From: Tenrec ecaudatus
Lineage: Eukaryota > Chordata > Mammalia > Afrosoricida > Tenrecidae
Reading direction: 5' to 3'
Assembly (NCBI RefSeq): GCF_050624435.1
Contig: NC_134536.1
Coordinates: 51,185,258-51,249,257, forward strand
Length of the DNA: 64,000 nt
This document shows, one piece after another, positions 25,150 to 36,770 of this stretch. The position numbers and the translations under genes were made by a program. Under the pieces are notes generated by a model that did not search any database, was not told the DNA's origin, and was given only the letters and a program-made list of their open reading frames with translations. How positions within the stretch are numbered: the stretch's first letter is position 1; each line of letters begins with the position of its first letter.

Positions 25150-28100
25150 CCTTCAGACTGAGGAATGGCATGCCCTTTGGGCATTTATTGACACTCTAAA
25201 AAGCTTTGCACCACTGTCCAGCAGTATAGAAGCCAAGCTCGGAGGATGAGAACCAGAGAGAGAGCTACTTATGAGCACAGCAGAGAAGGAACTGACCTAA
25301 TTGAACAACGGAATCCTGAGCATTGCTCAACTGAATTGTAGCCTATTAACTCCCTAAAGTGTGTTAAATGCATAGCTACCCAAAGTGTATAGGACAATGT
25401 CTCACCATCCTCCCTGTTAAGGATCCTTTTGACTATACTCCAGCAGGGCAATGAATTGCTTAATTAGGCCCTACTAGTCATGTCACCACTTGTCTGTCAA
25501 TTTGTCATACTGTGGTGGCTTGTGTGTTGCCGTGATGCAGAAAATAATGTCACTGCTATTTCAAATACCAGAAGCATCACCAAAGTGAACAGGTTTCTGC
25601 AGGGTTTCCAGACTAAGGACAGACTACACAATATGAATAGGCTATCCACTTCAGTGGAATTCCTCACTGAAAATCCTTTGACTATCAACAAAACATGGCC
25701 AGTTTCTGAAAACTTAATAAATAGAAGCAGGACATTGTCAGCGATAGTTCCAGCAGATGAACCCCTCTGGCACAAAGGCACTCCATATATGACTGAGCAG
25801 GGCTGCCGTCTCAAAGCAGATTCAGCATTCATATGTGAACAAAGTAAAGCCTGCAGAGGGTTTGGGGACCTTCTTTTGCTGATAAGCCATGACACGAAAT
25901 GAGAAGAAACAACTGCAAATATCAGTTAGTAATTGGAACTTGGCACAGATGAGTATAAATATAGGAAAATTGGAAATTGTTAAAAATCAGATGGAATACA
26001 TACTGATCCATATACTAGCAGTGCGTGGGCTTTAGTGGACTGATACTGTGAGTCAGAAATTCATATTGTTTACTATGCTAGGATGACACAACCAGGAGGA
26101 ATGGAGTTGTATTCATGGTCTAAAAGGACATATGAAGAGCTGTCTTGAAGTACAGTGTTATCTGTGGCAGGATAATGTCTACTCCCCTGCAAAAAACCCA
26201 ATCAATACAACAATTATTCAAATGTATGTAGCAAGCAAAAAGAGTAATGCAGAAATTAAAGAATTCTACCACATCTTAAGTTGTACATTGACCAAATGTG
26301 CAATAAAGATGCATTGATAATTATTGGAGATTGGAATGTAAAAATTATTGACATGGAGGAGAGAATAATAGTTGGATAATATGTTCTTAGAGATAGAGAT
26401 GAAACTGGAAACCACATAATAGAAATTTGTATGACCAACAATTATTCATGTCACAGATCTTTTGGCAACCACACAAAAGGCTACTATACACCCGGACTTC
26501 TCCAGATGTAGTGCATAGAAATCAAATAGACTCTATGTATGGGAAAAGAAGATGAAGATGCTTAATAGCCGCAGCTAACACCAGGCCAATCGCTGACTGT
26601 GGAACAGACACCGATTGCTCATATGTAAGTTGTTGCATTGAAAGAAAATGAAAGCAAGTCGATGAAAGCCAAAACACAACCTTCAGGCTACCCCACTCAA
26701 ATGGTGAGAGCACCTCTATCGCCGAATAGATGCGTTAAACCCTTACATCAGAAGGCCTGGTGATCTGTTGAATGACATCAAGGATATTATCCATGAAGAG
26801 GGAAAAAGGTCAGACAGAAAAAATCAACGTGAATGGCAGAACAAACTCTGAAATGTGCTCTTAATCATAGAGTAAGTAACTAAGGCAAATGAAAGTAAAT
26901 GAAGTTCAAGATCTGAACAAAATATTCCAAAGGCAACCCTAGAAGACAAAGTAAAATATTATAATGCAACACGCAGAGACATAGATTTAAGAAAACCATA
27001 CTGTAAGAACATGCTCAGCATATTCTAAACTGAAGAACTCAAGAAAAATAAAATCCAAGCCTGGATTGCAACACTGGGAAATGTACTGAATGATGCAGGA
27101 AGCACCACACTAAGATGGAATAAATACACAGTATCACTCTACTAAAATGAACTATTCAACATTTGATAGAAAACCAATGGCCCTGAGAAAGAGGCCCAAG
27201 CTGCCCTGCAGGTATTAGATAAGAACAAAGCCCCAGAAATCGATGCCATACCAATTGAAATATTTCAACCTACTGATGAAACACTGGAAGTACTCACAGT
27301 ATCTTATGACAAGAAATTTGGAAGATAGCTACTTGGCTAATTAACTGTAAGAGATCCATATTTATAAGCCTTTCAAGAAAAGTAACTCAAGAGAATGCTC
27401 AAATATAGGACAATATTCTTAATATCACAAGAAATTAAAATTCTGCTGAAAATCATACAAGAATGTTTGCAGCAGTACATCAATGGGGATTTGTCAAAGG
27501 TTCTGGTTGGATTCAAAAGAGCACATGGAACAATGGTTATTGTTACTGGTGTCAGATGGTTTTTGGCTGAAAGCAGAAAATACCAGAAAGATGCTTGCTT
27601 GGGTTTTATTGACTATTCAAAGGCATTCAATTTGATAATGGCAAACTACACATAGTCTTGAGAAGGACATGAATTCCAAAATATTTCCTTGTGCACGGGC
27701 CATGAGGCAATTGTTTGAACAGAGCAAGGGAATATTTTATGGTTAAAATCAGGAAAATGTGTGATAAGGTTATGTACTTTCAGCATACTTATTCAATCTG
27801 TATCTTGAGCAAATACTCACAGACTGGATCACGTGAAGAAAAATTCAGTATCAGAATGGGAAGAAGGCAATTAACAAACTGTGATATGTGAATGACAACT
27901 TTGCTCACTGAAAGTGTAGAGGTCTTGAAGCCCTTGCTGATGAAGATCAAGGATTACAGCCTTCGGTGTGGATTGAAACTCAATATAAAGAAGACAAAAA
28001 TGTTTATAACTAGACCAATAGGTAACACAATAAACAGAGAAAAAGAATGACGTTGTCAAGGATCTCATCTTGCTTGGATCCACAGTCAATGCACGCACAT

Positions 28101-28330
28101 GAGAGCAGCAGTCAAGAGATCAGTGGACACACTGCTTTGGGTAAACCTGCCGCACAAGACCTCTTGAAATTGCTGAAAGGCAAGGCTGTTTTTCTCAAGG
28201 ACTACTGCGACAGCAGGCTCAAACATAAGAACAATTTGGAGGATGGTGCAGGACCGGGCAGTGTGTCCTGCTGCTGTACATGGGGTCACTCGAATCAGCG
28301 CTGACTTGATGGCACATCAACAACGACAGC
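25150..28330 (+). mobile_element. Nearly full-length RTE/BovB-like LINE (inactive)
   Basis: The longest RTE in the window. The 5' UTR-like region is at 25150-25479. The ORF start region at 25480 ('atgtcaccacttgtctgtcaatttgtc') is followed by an open frame to 25902. The endonuclease follows, with 'attattggagattggaatg' at 26321, the family's GDWN motif. Then come linker and reverse transcriptase ('gggttttattgactattcaaaggcattcaat' at 27601, and 'gtgaatgacaact' at 27888 in place of the YADD box). The 3' end is at 28200-28330 ('gaggatggtgcaggaccgggcagtgtgtc', 'ggtcactcgaatcagcg'). Stops and indels break the ORF many times. RTE LINEs encode an AP-type endonuclease and RT in one ORF and, by tail similarity, probably mobilise AfroSINE. 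Confidence 0.85.
25480..25902 (+). pseudogene. RTE ORF, N-terminal part
   Basis: A 140-codon open frame at the start of the RTE coding region. It has no domain that I recognise, and the corresponding RTE upstream region is poorly characterised. A 132-codon frame on the opposite strand (25895-25497) is a shadow. The endonuclease region that follows is out of frame and interrupted, so this is a relic rather than a host gene. Confidence 0.6.
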
Positions 28331-28333
28331 CAC

Positions 28334-28552
28334 GTCTCAGTAGCCCTAGAAGTGTGGTGGGTTAATGCTTGGACTCCTGACTACAAGGTCAGCAGTACAA
28401 AGCCACCAGCTGCTCCCCTGGAGAGAGAGGAGGCTTTCTCCTCCTGCACAGAGTTAGCCTCAGAAACCCGCAGAGGCAGTTGTGTGCTGTCCTATAGGAT
28501 TGTTAGGAGTCAGAATTAAGATCACAGTGAGTTTGGAGAGGTTCAGAACTTC
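28334..28552 (+). mobile_element. AfroSINE
   Basis: Plus strand, joined directly to the RTE 3' end. It includes 'tactaccaggtcag'-like 'gactacaaggtcagcagtac', 'ccaccagctgctcccc', 'gtcctataggattgttaggagtcag' and 'acagtgagtttgg'. Confidence 0.85.
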
Positions 28553-28740
28553 CTAATAAACCCGTAACTGAGAGCATGGCCTTTGAGTCCGGTGCGGCCA
28601 GTCTCATTTATTATAGAACTCACTGAAAAGAGAGTGTCCTGGGAGGAAGAGTTGTTGTGAGAATCGGTGGGAAGTTTGATGGGTAAGCATGTCTGACCTC
28701 ACCCTCATAAAACGTTGCCTTGTGGTCAGCTAAAAATCTT
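28553..28740 (+). repeat. Unnamed dispersed repeat, copy 1
   Basis: Shares order and wording with 29590-29800. 'aacttcctaataaacccgtaa' corresponds to 'aacttctatcataaatccataa', and 'gggaagtttgatgggtaagcatgtctgacctc' corresponds to 'ctgggcggtgcagacatgtctgacctc'. Family unknown; possibly an LTR 3' part. Confidence 0.45.
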
Positions 28741-29384
28741 CCACTTAAGTTGCCAAATTCAACTATATTTACAGCTTTTAGGATTAAGACTTTATATCTT
28801 GGGGCTTATAATTCAGTGTACTACAAGAGTCATGCACTGTGTAAACAACATCTAATTGAAAAAATGTAGTGTACAATACTCTAATCACTTAGGTGTGATT
28901 TGGTTTACAAAAGTGATCAGATTAAAGAGGACATTCACAACAGCATGTATTGCAGTTAATTATTTGAAAGGACTCCTCTAGTGATAAACGTGGAAATTCC
29001 CACCAACCAAACTGGGCCAGCATGAGCAGAGTAGGTGTGTGTGCTCGCTTCCTGCTGGGGATAAAATGAGCAGAAACAGGAAGCGGATATTTCACAACCA
29101 TTGAGATAGGCAAGCCAAGAGCACGTGGAGTCCTTTGGACTCCCAGATCCCTACATGATGAACCTGCTCAATGCAGGAGGGCAATCTGTGACACAATAGG
29201 GGTGACAGAGGAGCTCCTGAAGCATCATCAAAAGCAGGAGACAGAGTAGTGAGCTTGGTGGTCCAAGGAGAAATTTAAGATAAAATCTTTTGGGCAGAAG
29301 GCTCACTAGTGAAGGAGTGCCTCCAGACACTTAACTGGGCTAAACAAGTTTGCTAGCCGAGAGCCTTCTGCTCAAGATGCATGG

Positions 29385-29460
29385 ATTGGTGTACCCCCAG
29401 GATATATATTGGTGCACCCCCAGGATATATATTGGTGTACCCCCAGGATATATATTGGCA
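29385..29460. repeat. 23-bp minisatellite, 3.3 units
   Basis: Unit attggtgtacccccaggatatat (23 bp, three full copies at 29385-29407, 29408-29430 and 29431-29453, then attggca). Only one base differs between units (c for t in unit 2). Such low divergence implies recent expansion or exchange. Confidence 0.9.
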
Positions 29461-29589
29461 GGGCTAAGGCAGGTTTTCAACTCTTGGTTGATCAGAGCAG
29501 AGGCCCAAGGGCCACATGCCTGAGAAGCCAAGGAACAGAGAGGGGCCCAGCTGCTGAGAACAAGCGCTCCTGTCCAGAAGTATTATATC

Positions 29590-29800
29590 CTGGGCATTTC
29601 TGAACCTGACTTTTGACCGGTTAACTTCTATCATAAATCCATAATCACGAGTATCGTCTGTGAGTAAAATGTGATTCATCAAAATGAATCATCAAGCACA
29701 GCGGAGGAGAATGCCTTGGGAAGGATGACTACTATCAGAATTGCTAAGAATTCTGGGCGGTGCAGACATGTCTGACCTCTGTCGTACAGGGAAGACAACA
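29590..29800 (+). repeat. Unnamed dispersed repeat, copy 2
   Basis: Second copy of the repeat at 28553-28740, same orientation, about 1.05 kb downstream. It includes 'ggttaacttctatcataaatcc', 'gagtatcgtctgtgagt', 'aatcatcaagcacagcgg' and 'gacatgtctgacctctg'. The 29,100-29,590 interval upstream of it may be part of the same element. Confidence 0.45.
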
Positions 29801-30149
29801 TTGGGCTGATGATGTGATGCTCCTCATAAGTTAGATGAGATCAGACACCATTCCCACACCTTTCTTCCACTATCACTCACCATGTTGATACATCTCTCCG
29901 TTGGAAGAAAGATACAAGGCAATAAAGCTATTTGGGTTCTATTATCAGAGCACAATAGTACAGGCACACTTTACATATGTGACAGAAAATAATTGAAATT
30001 TGAGGTCTAGTCATTTAAGGTCTCTAAAAGTAATTATGCATATTCCTCCATTAAAAATCTACTTATCTTTATAAATATATAAAATGCACATGGGGCATTC
30101 TCTGCATTGTGTTTGCCCTTTCACTCCCTTTTTCCACACTCCTTTTTTT

Positions 30150-30735
30150 AGGAAGCTAGATTTAGGATCAGGGGTGGGGGTTGACCCTCCCTTTGGCCCT
30201 CCCAGGCCTGCAAAAGCCCCTCTAGAGGAGGTTGGAAAGAAATCAGGTAACTATTAGAAGAAACCCAGGACCGCACATGCTCACCCACAAGCCCCAGCCA
30301 GGTGGGAGGTACACCTGGGCACCCAAACTAGGCCCAGATTCAAGACATCACCCAATGAGCCTAACTCAGCCATAAGGGTCAACAAATACCTTCCCCCAGC
30401 CAGGGGGCGGGGAGGAATAAAGCCAGGGCGCACGCTCAGGCACTCTCTCCTGTCCCCTTGCTCTCCTGACCTCTTGGGCCCAAGGGCCCTTAGTTCTGCA
30501 GGTGTGGGGTGGGTTTTTTATGCCCAGTTGTGAACCCCAGTGCGGCTTCTGTGTGGTTTGGCAAGTTTTCCATAAATAGATTGTACCCTTTGGAGACTAT
30601 AAAACCTGAAACTTCTCTGTTCCTTCATAAAAATTTGCTTGGATGACAAAATGTGCTTCGACGTGAATTCTGTCAGCGTGCAAGGCAAAGACCCTTGGTG
30701 TGACCCACACCAGAAACCTAACACTGCCTGCGTTG
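30150..30735 (+). mobile_element. Probable ERV1-like solo LTR
   Basis: A GC-rich block standing out from AT-rich flanks. It has an order of signals expected of an LTR: a CCAAT-like 'acccaatgag' at 30352, an AATAAAG TATA-like box in 'ggaggaataaagccagg' near 30416, a start-like 'cactctctcctgtcccctt', and a late 'ttcataaaaatttgcttgg' and 'cccttggtgtgaccc' resembling gamma-type U5 ends. No TG/CA ends or target duplication could be fixed, so the class is tentative. Confidence 0.45.
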
Positions 30736-31110
30736 TAAAGTCTGGATGCTCTGTTCCCTGGGACACTTGCCACCAAAGATTTGAATCTTAATGTGGTCAC
30801 AAGAGGATGCCTGACAGATGTTAAATGCAGGGAAATCGTGGTTCTCTTATTGCCATTAAAAAGAAATTCTATTAACAGGCAGGCGAAGTCTTTGCGACCC
30901 CAAAGCCAAGAGTATGCTGTAGTCTCCCAAAGTCTAGCTGCTACAGAGGCAGCAGTCATGTGCTAAAAGGAGTCCCAGTCTTAATACTTCCCATGGCTCT
31001 CTGTGGTTCCCACTCACTTTTCTGCATTCTCAATAATCTCCTACATATCTCCCCCTCTACATGTATTTTAATATAAAATGTAACCCGTTATACAATTTTC
31101 ACAATCACAA

Positions 31111-31302
31111 ACATGTAAACCCATAGAATTGATTCCAACTCATAGAGACCATATAAGACAGTGTACAGTTGTCCCATAGAATTTTCTAAGTGCAATTTTC
31201 CAACTGCTACATTGTTCTCCCAAAGAGCCACTGGATGGGATCCAATGGCTGGCCTTTCAGTTAGCAGCAAAGAACTTAACTACTGAGAAATCAGGGCTTC
31301 CT
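31111..31302 (-). mobile_element. AfroSINE
   Basis: Minus strand: 'tgtaaacccatagaattgattccaactcatagagacc' to 'ctgagaaatcagggcttcc'. Confidence 0.75.
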
Positions 31303-31526
31303 CTATTCCCCCCCTAATCCCAATTTTGCTGTCTATTGAGAGTGGTATATCCAGATGTCCAAATTGATCAAATCCAGATCCACCAATTAAAATGGGTGAA
31401 TCTGGGAAAGGTTTAATGTGTGCCTGAATTCTCACATAAATAGGCTTATGACAGGCATCAATGTCTCAGAACAACTGGAGAAAGAAATTAATTCACATGA
31501 ATTTCTTAGAAGATTCTGACCTAACA

Positions 31527-31716
31527 CACCAGCTCAAACGCACTGCCCTTAGTCGACTCTAACTCCCAGCAACCCTACAGGACAGAGGAGGGTTGGCTCC
31601 TTTGTATCAGAGCCTGAGGATTTTTATAGGAGAAGAAAACCCCATCTTTCTCCCACGGTGCACAACCTATACCCCATCATGCGATGCATGGCCCACTACA
31701 CTACCAGGGACTCTCC
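31527..31716 (-). mobile_element. AfroSINE
   Basis: Minus strand: 'gcactgcccttagtcgactctaactccc' to 'ctacactaccagggactc'. Confidence 0.8.
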
Positions 31717-31738
31717 AGTAATCATAAGCAGTTGACAA

Positions 31739-31929
31739 ATGCTAACCCATCCCCGTTGCTATAGAGTCAATTACTATTTATGTATCAAAGTAGGTCTGTG
31801 CTCTGCAGGGTTTGCAGTCATTACTTTTTTAGAAGTAGATCCCCAGGCTGAGGCTTCTTTGCAGAGCCTCCAATGCCAGCCTTCAGTTAGCAGCCCAGTG
31901 TTTAACCTTTTGAATTATCCAAGGACTCC
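31739..31929 (-). mobile_element. AfroSINE, variant
   Basis: Minus strand: 'atccccgttgctatagagtcaatt', 'tttttagaagtagatccccaggctgaggc', 'cttcagttagcagcccagtg', head at 'aattatccaaggactcc'. It is the longer-bodied subfamily like 10383-10612. Confidence 0.75.
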
Positions 31930-33967
31930 AATAAATATTATGTAATACTAAATAATAATTAACACCGCTTGAGCTTTTAGCAGGCACCGACGTTGGTTCT
32001 ATTATGCATGATCTTCTTAACTTAAAACCTAATATGAAATAAGATCATTTATGGATGAGGAAATCTGATTACACAGAGGAGCTCACCAATTACAGGACTG
32101 CTATTATTTCAATGCCTTAATAGATATGCAACATATCACTTAGATAGAAGATCCTTTACACATCAGTTCCCTTGGAACTGGACTGTAGGAAAGGAATAGA
32201 TTCTGGAGATGAAATCTTAAATCCATGCACTTGCACAACTAAACATTAGACATTGGAAAGTGAGGAGGAGCATACATCTAGAGACTGTCTTCTCATGATG
32301 CTTATTGGCAGGAGGAGTGGCCTTGAGCAATGCTGTCTTAACCCACTAGGAAGTATGTTTTATTGTGGGATGAATTATCAGCGAGCTTTCTAACATCACA
32401 TTCTTCAATCACTTTTAAAATAATAGAAATATGGCTGACTTAGTTCTGAATTTTAATGACATGCAAGAAGGATGACATGGTGGCTAGTGGGTTCTGAAGC
32501 ATCTGACCTCTTCTGACTTCACAATGCAGGATTTTCTTGGTATCAGCTTGTCCAAAACCAATTTTTATGAGGCAGGGCCAGATGCCTCCAATCTCTTTTC
32601 TCCTTTGCCAATATTGACACCAACCCTCCCTCACCCAGTACTCTCCACTTCTCAGCTTTCTTCAACAATTCACAGAACAGACTCACAATTACCTTTTTTA
32701 TTAGGGAAGCTAACAGATTAACATTCAAGTATATGGTATGTGCAGGATAAGTTCTTGGATCAGTACAGCTTCTATTCTGCTGTGCCCACAGGCAGCCTTT
32801 TCTCTGCACCTCAGCCTCTTGGGCTCGCCTCTGGCCTATGTGGCCATATCACAAAGCTCTTGTAACACTGCTGATCAATGTCAAAAAGGCACGCCACTCC
32901 ACCGTAAGTCTCAGCCCAAAGAACTCAGCTCTGGCTTCAAGGATCTGTAAATCGAACTCCTAAGTTAAGTGATTGGTGACACTCCATTGCAGAAGTTAGC
33001 CATCTACCACAAGGTTACTCAGCTTAATTCATTTCAGAAGCCATGCTCTGCCGCTGTTTTTCCTCTTCTCCTCTGTGTCATAGCTTTCTGTCTCTGGATC
33101 AAGGAGATTCAAAATGCCGGGACTCCAGGGACCAAAGGATAGCTTCACAATTGGCTCTTCATTCATGATGGTAGTGAGAGCCACCTATTTGTTGCTGAGA
33201 TGGCACATTTGAAACCCAATTAGATTACAAACAGACCAAACCTGCTGATGGAGTTAGAATTATTCACCCTGTTAACACCCACTCATGATAGAGTCCTATA
33301 ATCCAATCAGTATCTCCCTGTCTTCTCTTGCTCAGATTAGCAGGAATACATTGTAGTTACCAAGACGATGGCTAGAAGTCATATTAAATAGTTCACTGCA
33401 CCTCAGAGTATAATATTGTCTCCCCACCCTTAAAACATTAAACCCACAGGACAGTCACCGCTAACTTCATACAGGAAAGTAGGAGACTCTACATGCCAAG
33501 CTAAACACTTTCCTTGCCGTATTTTCATTTAACACTAGTATTGTTAAAGGCATCCTCATTGCCTTGAGCATTTCCCAACCCTATTACCTATATTCCCTGG
33601 GTATCACGCTATCGAAGAGGTATATGCTGAAGCTTCTTACTTACAAACACACTTACTATTGACTCTCCATAAAGTCAAATATTTCACTAAAAGACTATGT
33701 AGGGATTTTTCAAATAAATTATATGCTATATAAATAAAAGGAACTGTTAAAACATGGTAGGAGGCAAAAAAAAGCCACTACTTCTGATATTATTGTAAGA
33801 GCAGCCAGCGGGAACACACTTGTACTGAGTTCTCAAGATGCAGAAAGGATGCCACCGTGGGCCATTGTTGGCTTTCGTTTCTCTAAGTCCTTGAGCTCCT
33901 GGCATGCGCTCGTGTGCTCCCTAGAGAGACACAAGAGTTAAGTTGCTTAAACGATGACACTCCATTC
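31930..33967. other. No recognisable gene; one block looks repeat-like
   Basis: The first 600 bases and the last 550 are AT-rich and unassigned. The block 32500-33430 is less AT-rich and contains phrases such as 'cacagaacagactcacaattacc' and 'actcatgatagagtcctataatccaatcag' that read like an interspersed LTR or similar repeat, but I cannot name it. Open frames at 32524-32950 have no domain. Confidence 0.4.
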
Positions 33968-34175
33968 CTTTAGAGCAGTGCTTCTAACCCTGCGGGTCGT
34001 GACGGCTTTGGGGGTCTAGCCTTTCAGAGGGGTCACTCTATTCATAACAGTAGCAAAATTATAGTTTTGAAGTACAATGAAAATAAGGTTATGGCTGGGG
34101 GGTCACCACAGCATTAGGAATGGCACTAAAGGGAGGGCCGCGGCATGAGGAAGGTTGAGACCCACTGCTTTATAG
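33968..34175 (+). mobile_element. hAT non-autonomous element, SPIN/URR1-like
   Basis: A 192-bp element (33976-34167) with terminal inverted repeats: CAGTGCTTCTAACCC at the left end and, complemented, CAGTGGGTCTCAACC at the right. It is flanked by 8-bp duplications ctttagag (33968-33975) and ctttatag (34168-34175), which differ at one base. Internal words 'ataacagtagcaaaattatag' and 'ggctggggggtcaccacagcat' are those of the SPIN/URR1 family. SPIN is a hAT transposon known for horizontal transfer into several tetrapods, including tenrec. It carries no transposase. Confidence 0.85.
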
Positions 34176-34599
34176 GCACCTATGAGTCCCCTCATATTCT
34201 ACATTTATTAAAGTCAATACTTGGTTTATAGGTAAAACTTCCACTGTAAGCGGAAAGTCTGAGGTCATAAATAGGCCAAGGGACAAAAAAGTAGAGAGAT
34301 GAGGAAGGAATATTTTGAAGTATTGATGTATAGATTTGCCTATCAAAGATAGGCCTCATCAACTAGTTGGTGCTAAAATATATTTAAAAAAATTTACCCA
34401 GAGTTCATGCAAGCAGGGCTGAAGGTCATTTCCCAGAAACCTTTGTGTGACCAATGTCATCTAAAATCCATGAAAAGTAAAAACGCTATTTGCTTTTCCT
34501 GGAGAGAATGCCTCAGAATTCAAGTTTATTTGTAGACTTTAACTAGCATCTTGGGTGTGTGTGAATATCATTAACAATGATTACAGTAAAAGAGCCTAG

Positions 34600-34765
34600 T
34601 ACGCGTCACCCTCTGAGCGCTCAGTTAACAATGACCGTCACAATGGGCTCAGCATACGGCAGGGAGGATGGACACGAAGTCCCGGAGCAGGCCCGGCGGT
34701 GTTTTGCTCCGCGGCGCATTGGCTCACAATGAATCCGAACTGAGTCCACACCGGCTACGCAACAA
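34600..34765 (+). mobile_element. RTE 3' end, CpG-rich
   Basis: Plus strand. 'cacaatgggctcagcatacgg', 'ggagcaggcccggcggtgttttgctccg' and 'atgaatccgaactgagtcc' follow the order of the RTE terminus. It retains many CpG dinucleotides, suggesting either youth or low methylation decay, and should not be read as a promoter island. Confidence 0.6.
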
Positions 34766-35327
34766 GGCCTGAACACCATGATTCACAGGAAAGATGACTG
34801 GAAGCCAGGATAGAAAAGAGCGAAGGAGAATAACTTTGTATTTTCCTCTTGCTTTGCTTTTCTTGCTGAATAAGCTGTGTCTGTAAAATTCATATTAGTA
34901 ATTTGGTCTTTATAAGCTACTTGGGTCTCTGAAAGCTCAATGCTTTCCTTTGAAATATTAATATGTATGTAATATACATAGAGCACAGCATACTACCTAT
35001 TTGACTTAAGATGGTTAAAGCAAACAGATGAGTGGATGTCTCTTTTACTTTAAATGATGAATAACAAAATATTAAAGAATGTCAGAAGAAAGAGGAATTA
35101 TCTACTATAAACATGCCAGCAATGACCTTATGCTTCAGACCTAAAATGAAGTCACATAGTCAAAACATGCTGATGAATATTTTAATACTTGGTTCTCTTT
35201 CACGTACATTTTCCTTCTGCTAACAAAGCTGCAGGCTATTTTTCTCCTCCATTCCCTGGTTTGTTTCTGCTTTAAACATGGTCAGCTTCTATAATTGAAT
35301 ATTAATAAATGAGATTAAAAAATCATT
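34766..35327. other. No recognisable feature
   Basis: AT-rich; nothing identified. Confidence 0.5.
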
Positions 35328-35542
35328 TCGCTCTGCCCAGCATAGGTTTTCTGGTGGCCTCCTGGCTTACAAGTTGGGCTGCTAGCCCCAAGGTCAATCA
35401 CTTGAACCCACCGTCTCCTCAGGAAAAGATGTCTTCCTACTCCAGTATAGAGTTCTGGTCTCGGAACTCACAGGACCAGTCCTATGCTGCCCTGTAGTGC
35501 CACTCTGAGCCAAAATTGACTTGATGGAAATGAGTTTGAGAT
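35328..35542 (+). mobile_element. AfroSINE
   Basis: Plus strand: 'gcccagcataggttttctggtggcctcc', 'gccccaaggtcaatcacttgaacccaccg', 'actctgagccaaaattgacttgatgg'. Confidence 0.75.
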
Positions 35543-36770
35543 GGTCGTCACTGATTAGATATAAAGCATAATCATTTTATATGACTATTTTACCTTATAT
35601 AAAATTCCCAAATAAATCAATATACAACAAACTTTTTGGGGGGAGTAAGATAAAAACCCCGCTGATTTTGAATATAAGAGAAAAAAACAAAAATAAACAA
35701 ACATTGCATCTGTAGTCAACTTTCTTCTGGTCTCTGTGCAAACAATTGATATATGTCTGTTTATGTTTTGAAAATTATAATTAACTGAAAATCAGTACTG
35801 GAAGATATCTGTGATTATTGCTTGCATGGTAGAATTCTATTTTTCATTTTTAATGCACAATGTCAAAACCACAGGAAAGAAAATAAAGAAATAGTTTGAC
35901 AGTATTTTTCTGCTAACTCTCTTCTGATATATTCATGAAATATATATAAAATATCAAAATAAACATCTACACATATTATTAATGTTCAGGCAAAAGATGC
36001 ACTAATTAGATCTTTCCTTCTTGTTGTGATAGGTACAGTTCTATCAAATGTATCTCAGGCATTTTATATTTTAATTTTACTAATTATAATTCAATATATC
36101 ATATTAACATTTTTCCATTTTAATAAGACAATTTTGTACTGGTACAAAGTTAAGGGGACAAAATGAACAATCCATTAAACATCATGGCCTCTATCGCATT
36201 TTCTATGCTAACTCCTGAAGCGGCCCTGGACTGAAGAAGTGCAGCTGAGCTTCCTCAGTGTCCCAAGGATGTGCTGCTGCTTCTCCGTTGCTCCAGCACA
36301 AGCCATCATGTCTCCAACGACACTGCATCCTCAGGACTTGCACCATTCTTTTCCCTTTTCAAATCGATCCATGCCTTATTCCCTTTTACGTAGTCTTGAT
36401 TAAACCTATTTTTCTTTTCTTCCTGAGATGTCAGATGCTAGATATTAAGTCCTGGAGATATATATTTATGCCAGACCAATTAGCAGAGTTAATATCTTTT
36501 TTTGAAGTTGGTCAGGTTCCTTGGCAATGAATGTTCTACATAGATATTTCTGGATGTCATTATAAAAATATTCACAATTACCATTCCTTTATGTAACTGA
36601 CCAAATGTAACATTTTATATGCAACCACCTTAGGAAAAAATACTGCAATTTGAAAACATTTTGTTTTACTTCTTACATCCCAGTATTTTATCTGTATATA
36701 ACAGCACATTGAACAGAGCATGTGACCATCTAAACAGATTCCTTGAACAGATTGGCATTCTTTCCTTTCT
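35543..36770. other. No recognisable feature
   Basis: AT-rich stretch with no gene or repeat that I can name. Confidence 0.5.

Noticed and set aside
25497-25895. 132-codon minus-strand frame
   Set aside because: It is a shadow of the RTE N-terminal frame on the plus strand and has no features of its own.
31930-33967. Splice-site bounded exons of an unknown gene
   Set aside because: AG/GT words are present by chance, but no frame carries a domain and no exon series could be built.
34600-34765. CpG-rich patch that could be read as a promoter island
   Set aside because: Its wording follows the RTE 3' end, which is CpG-rich in this family.
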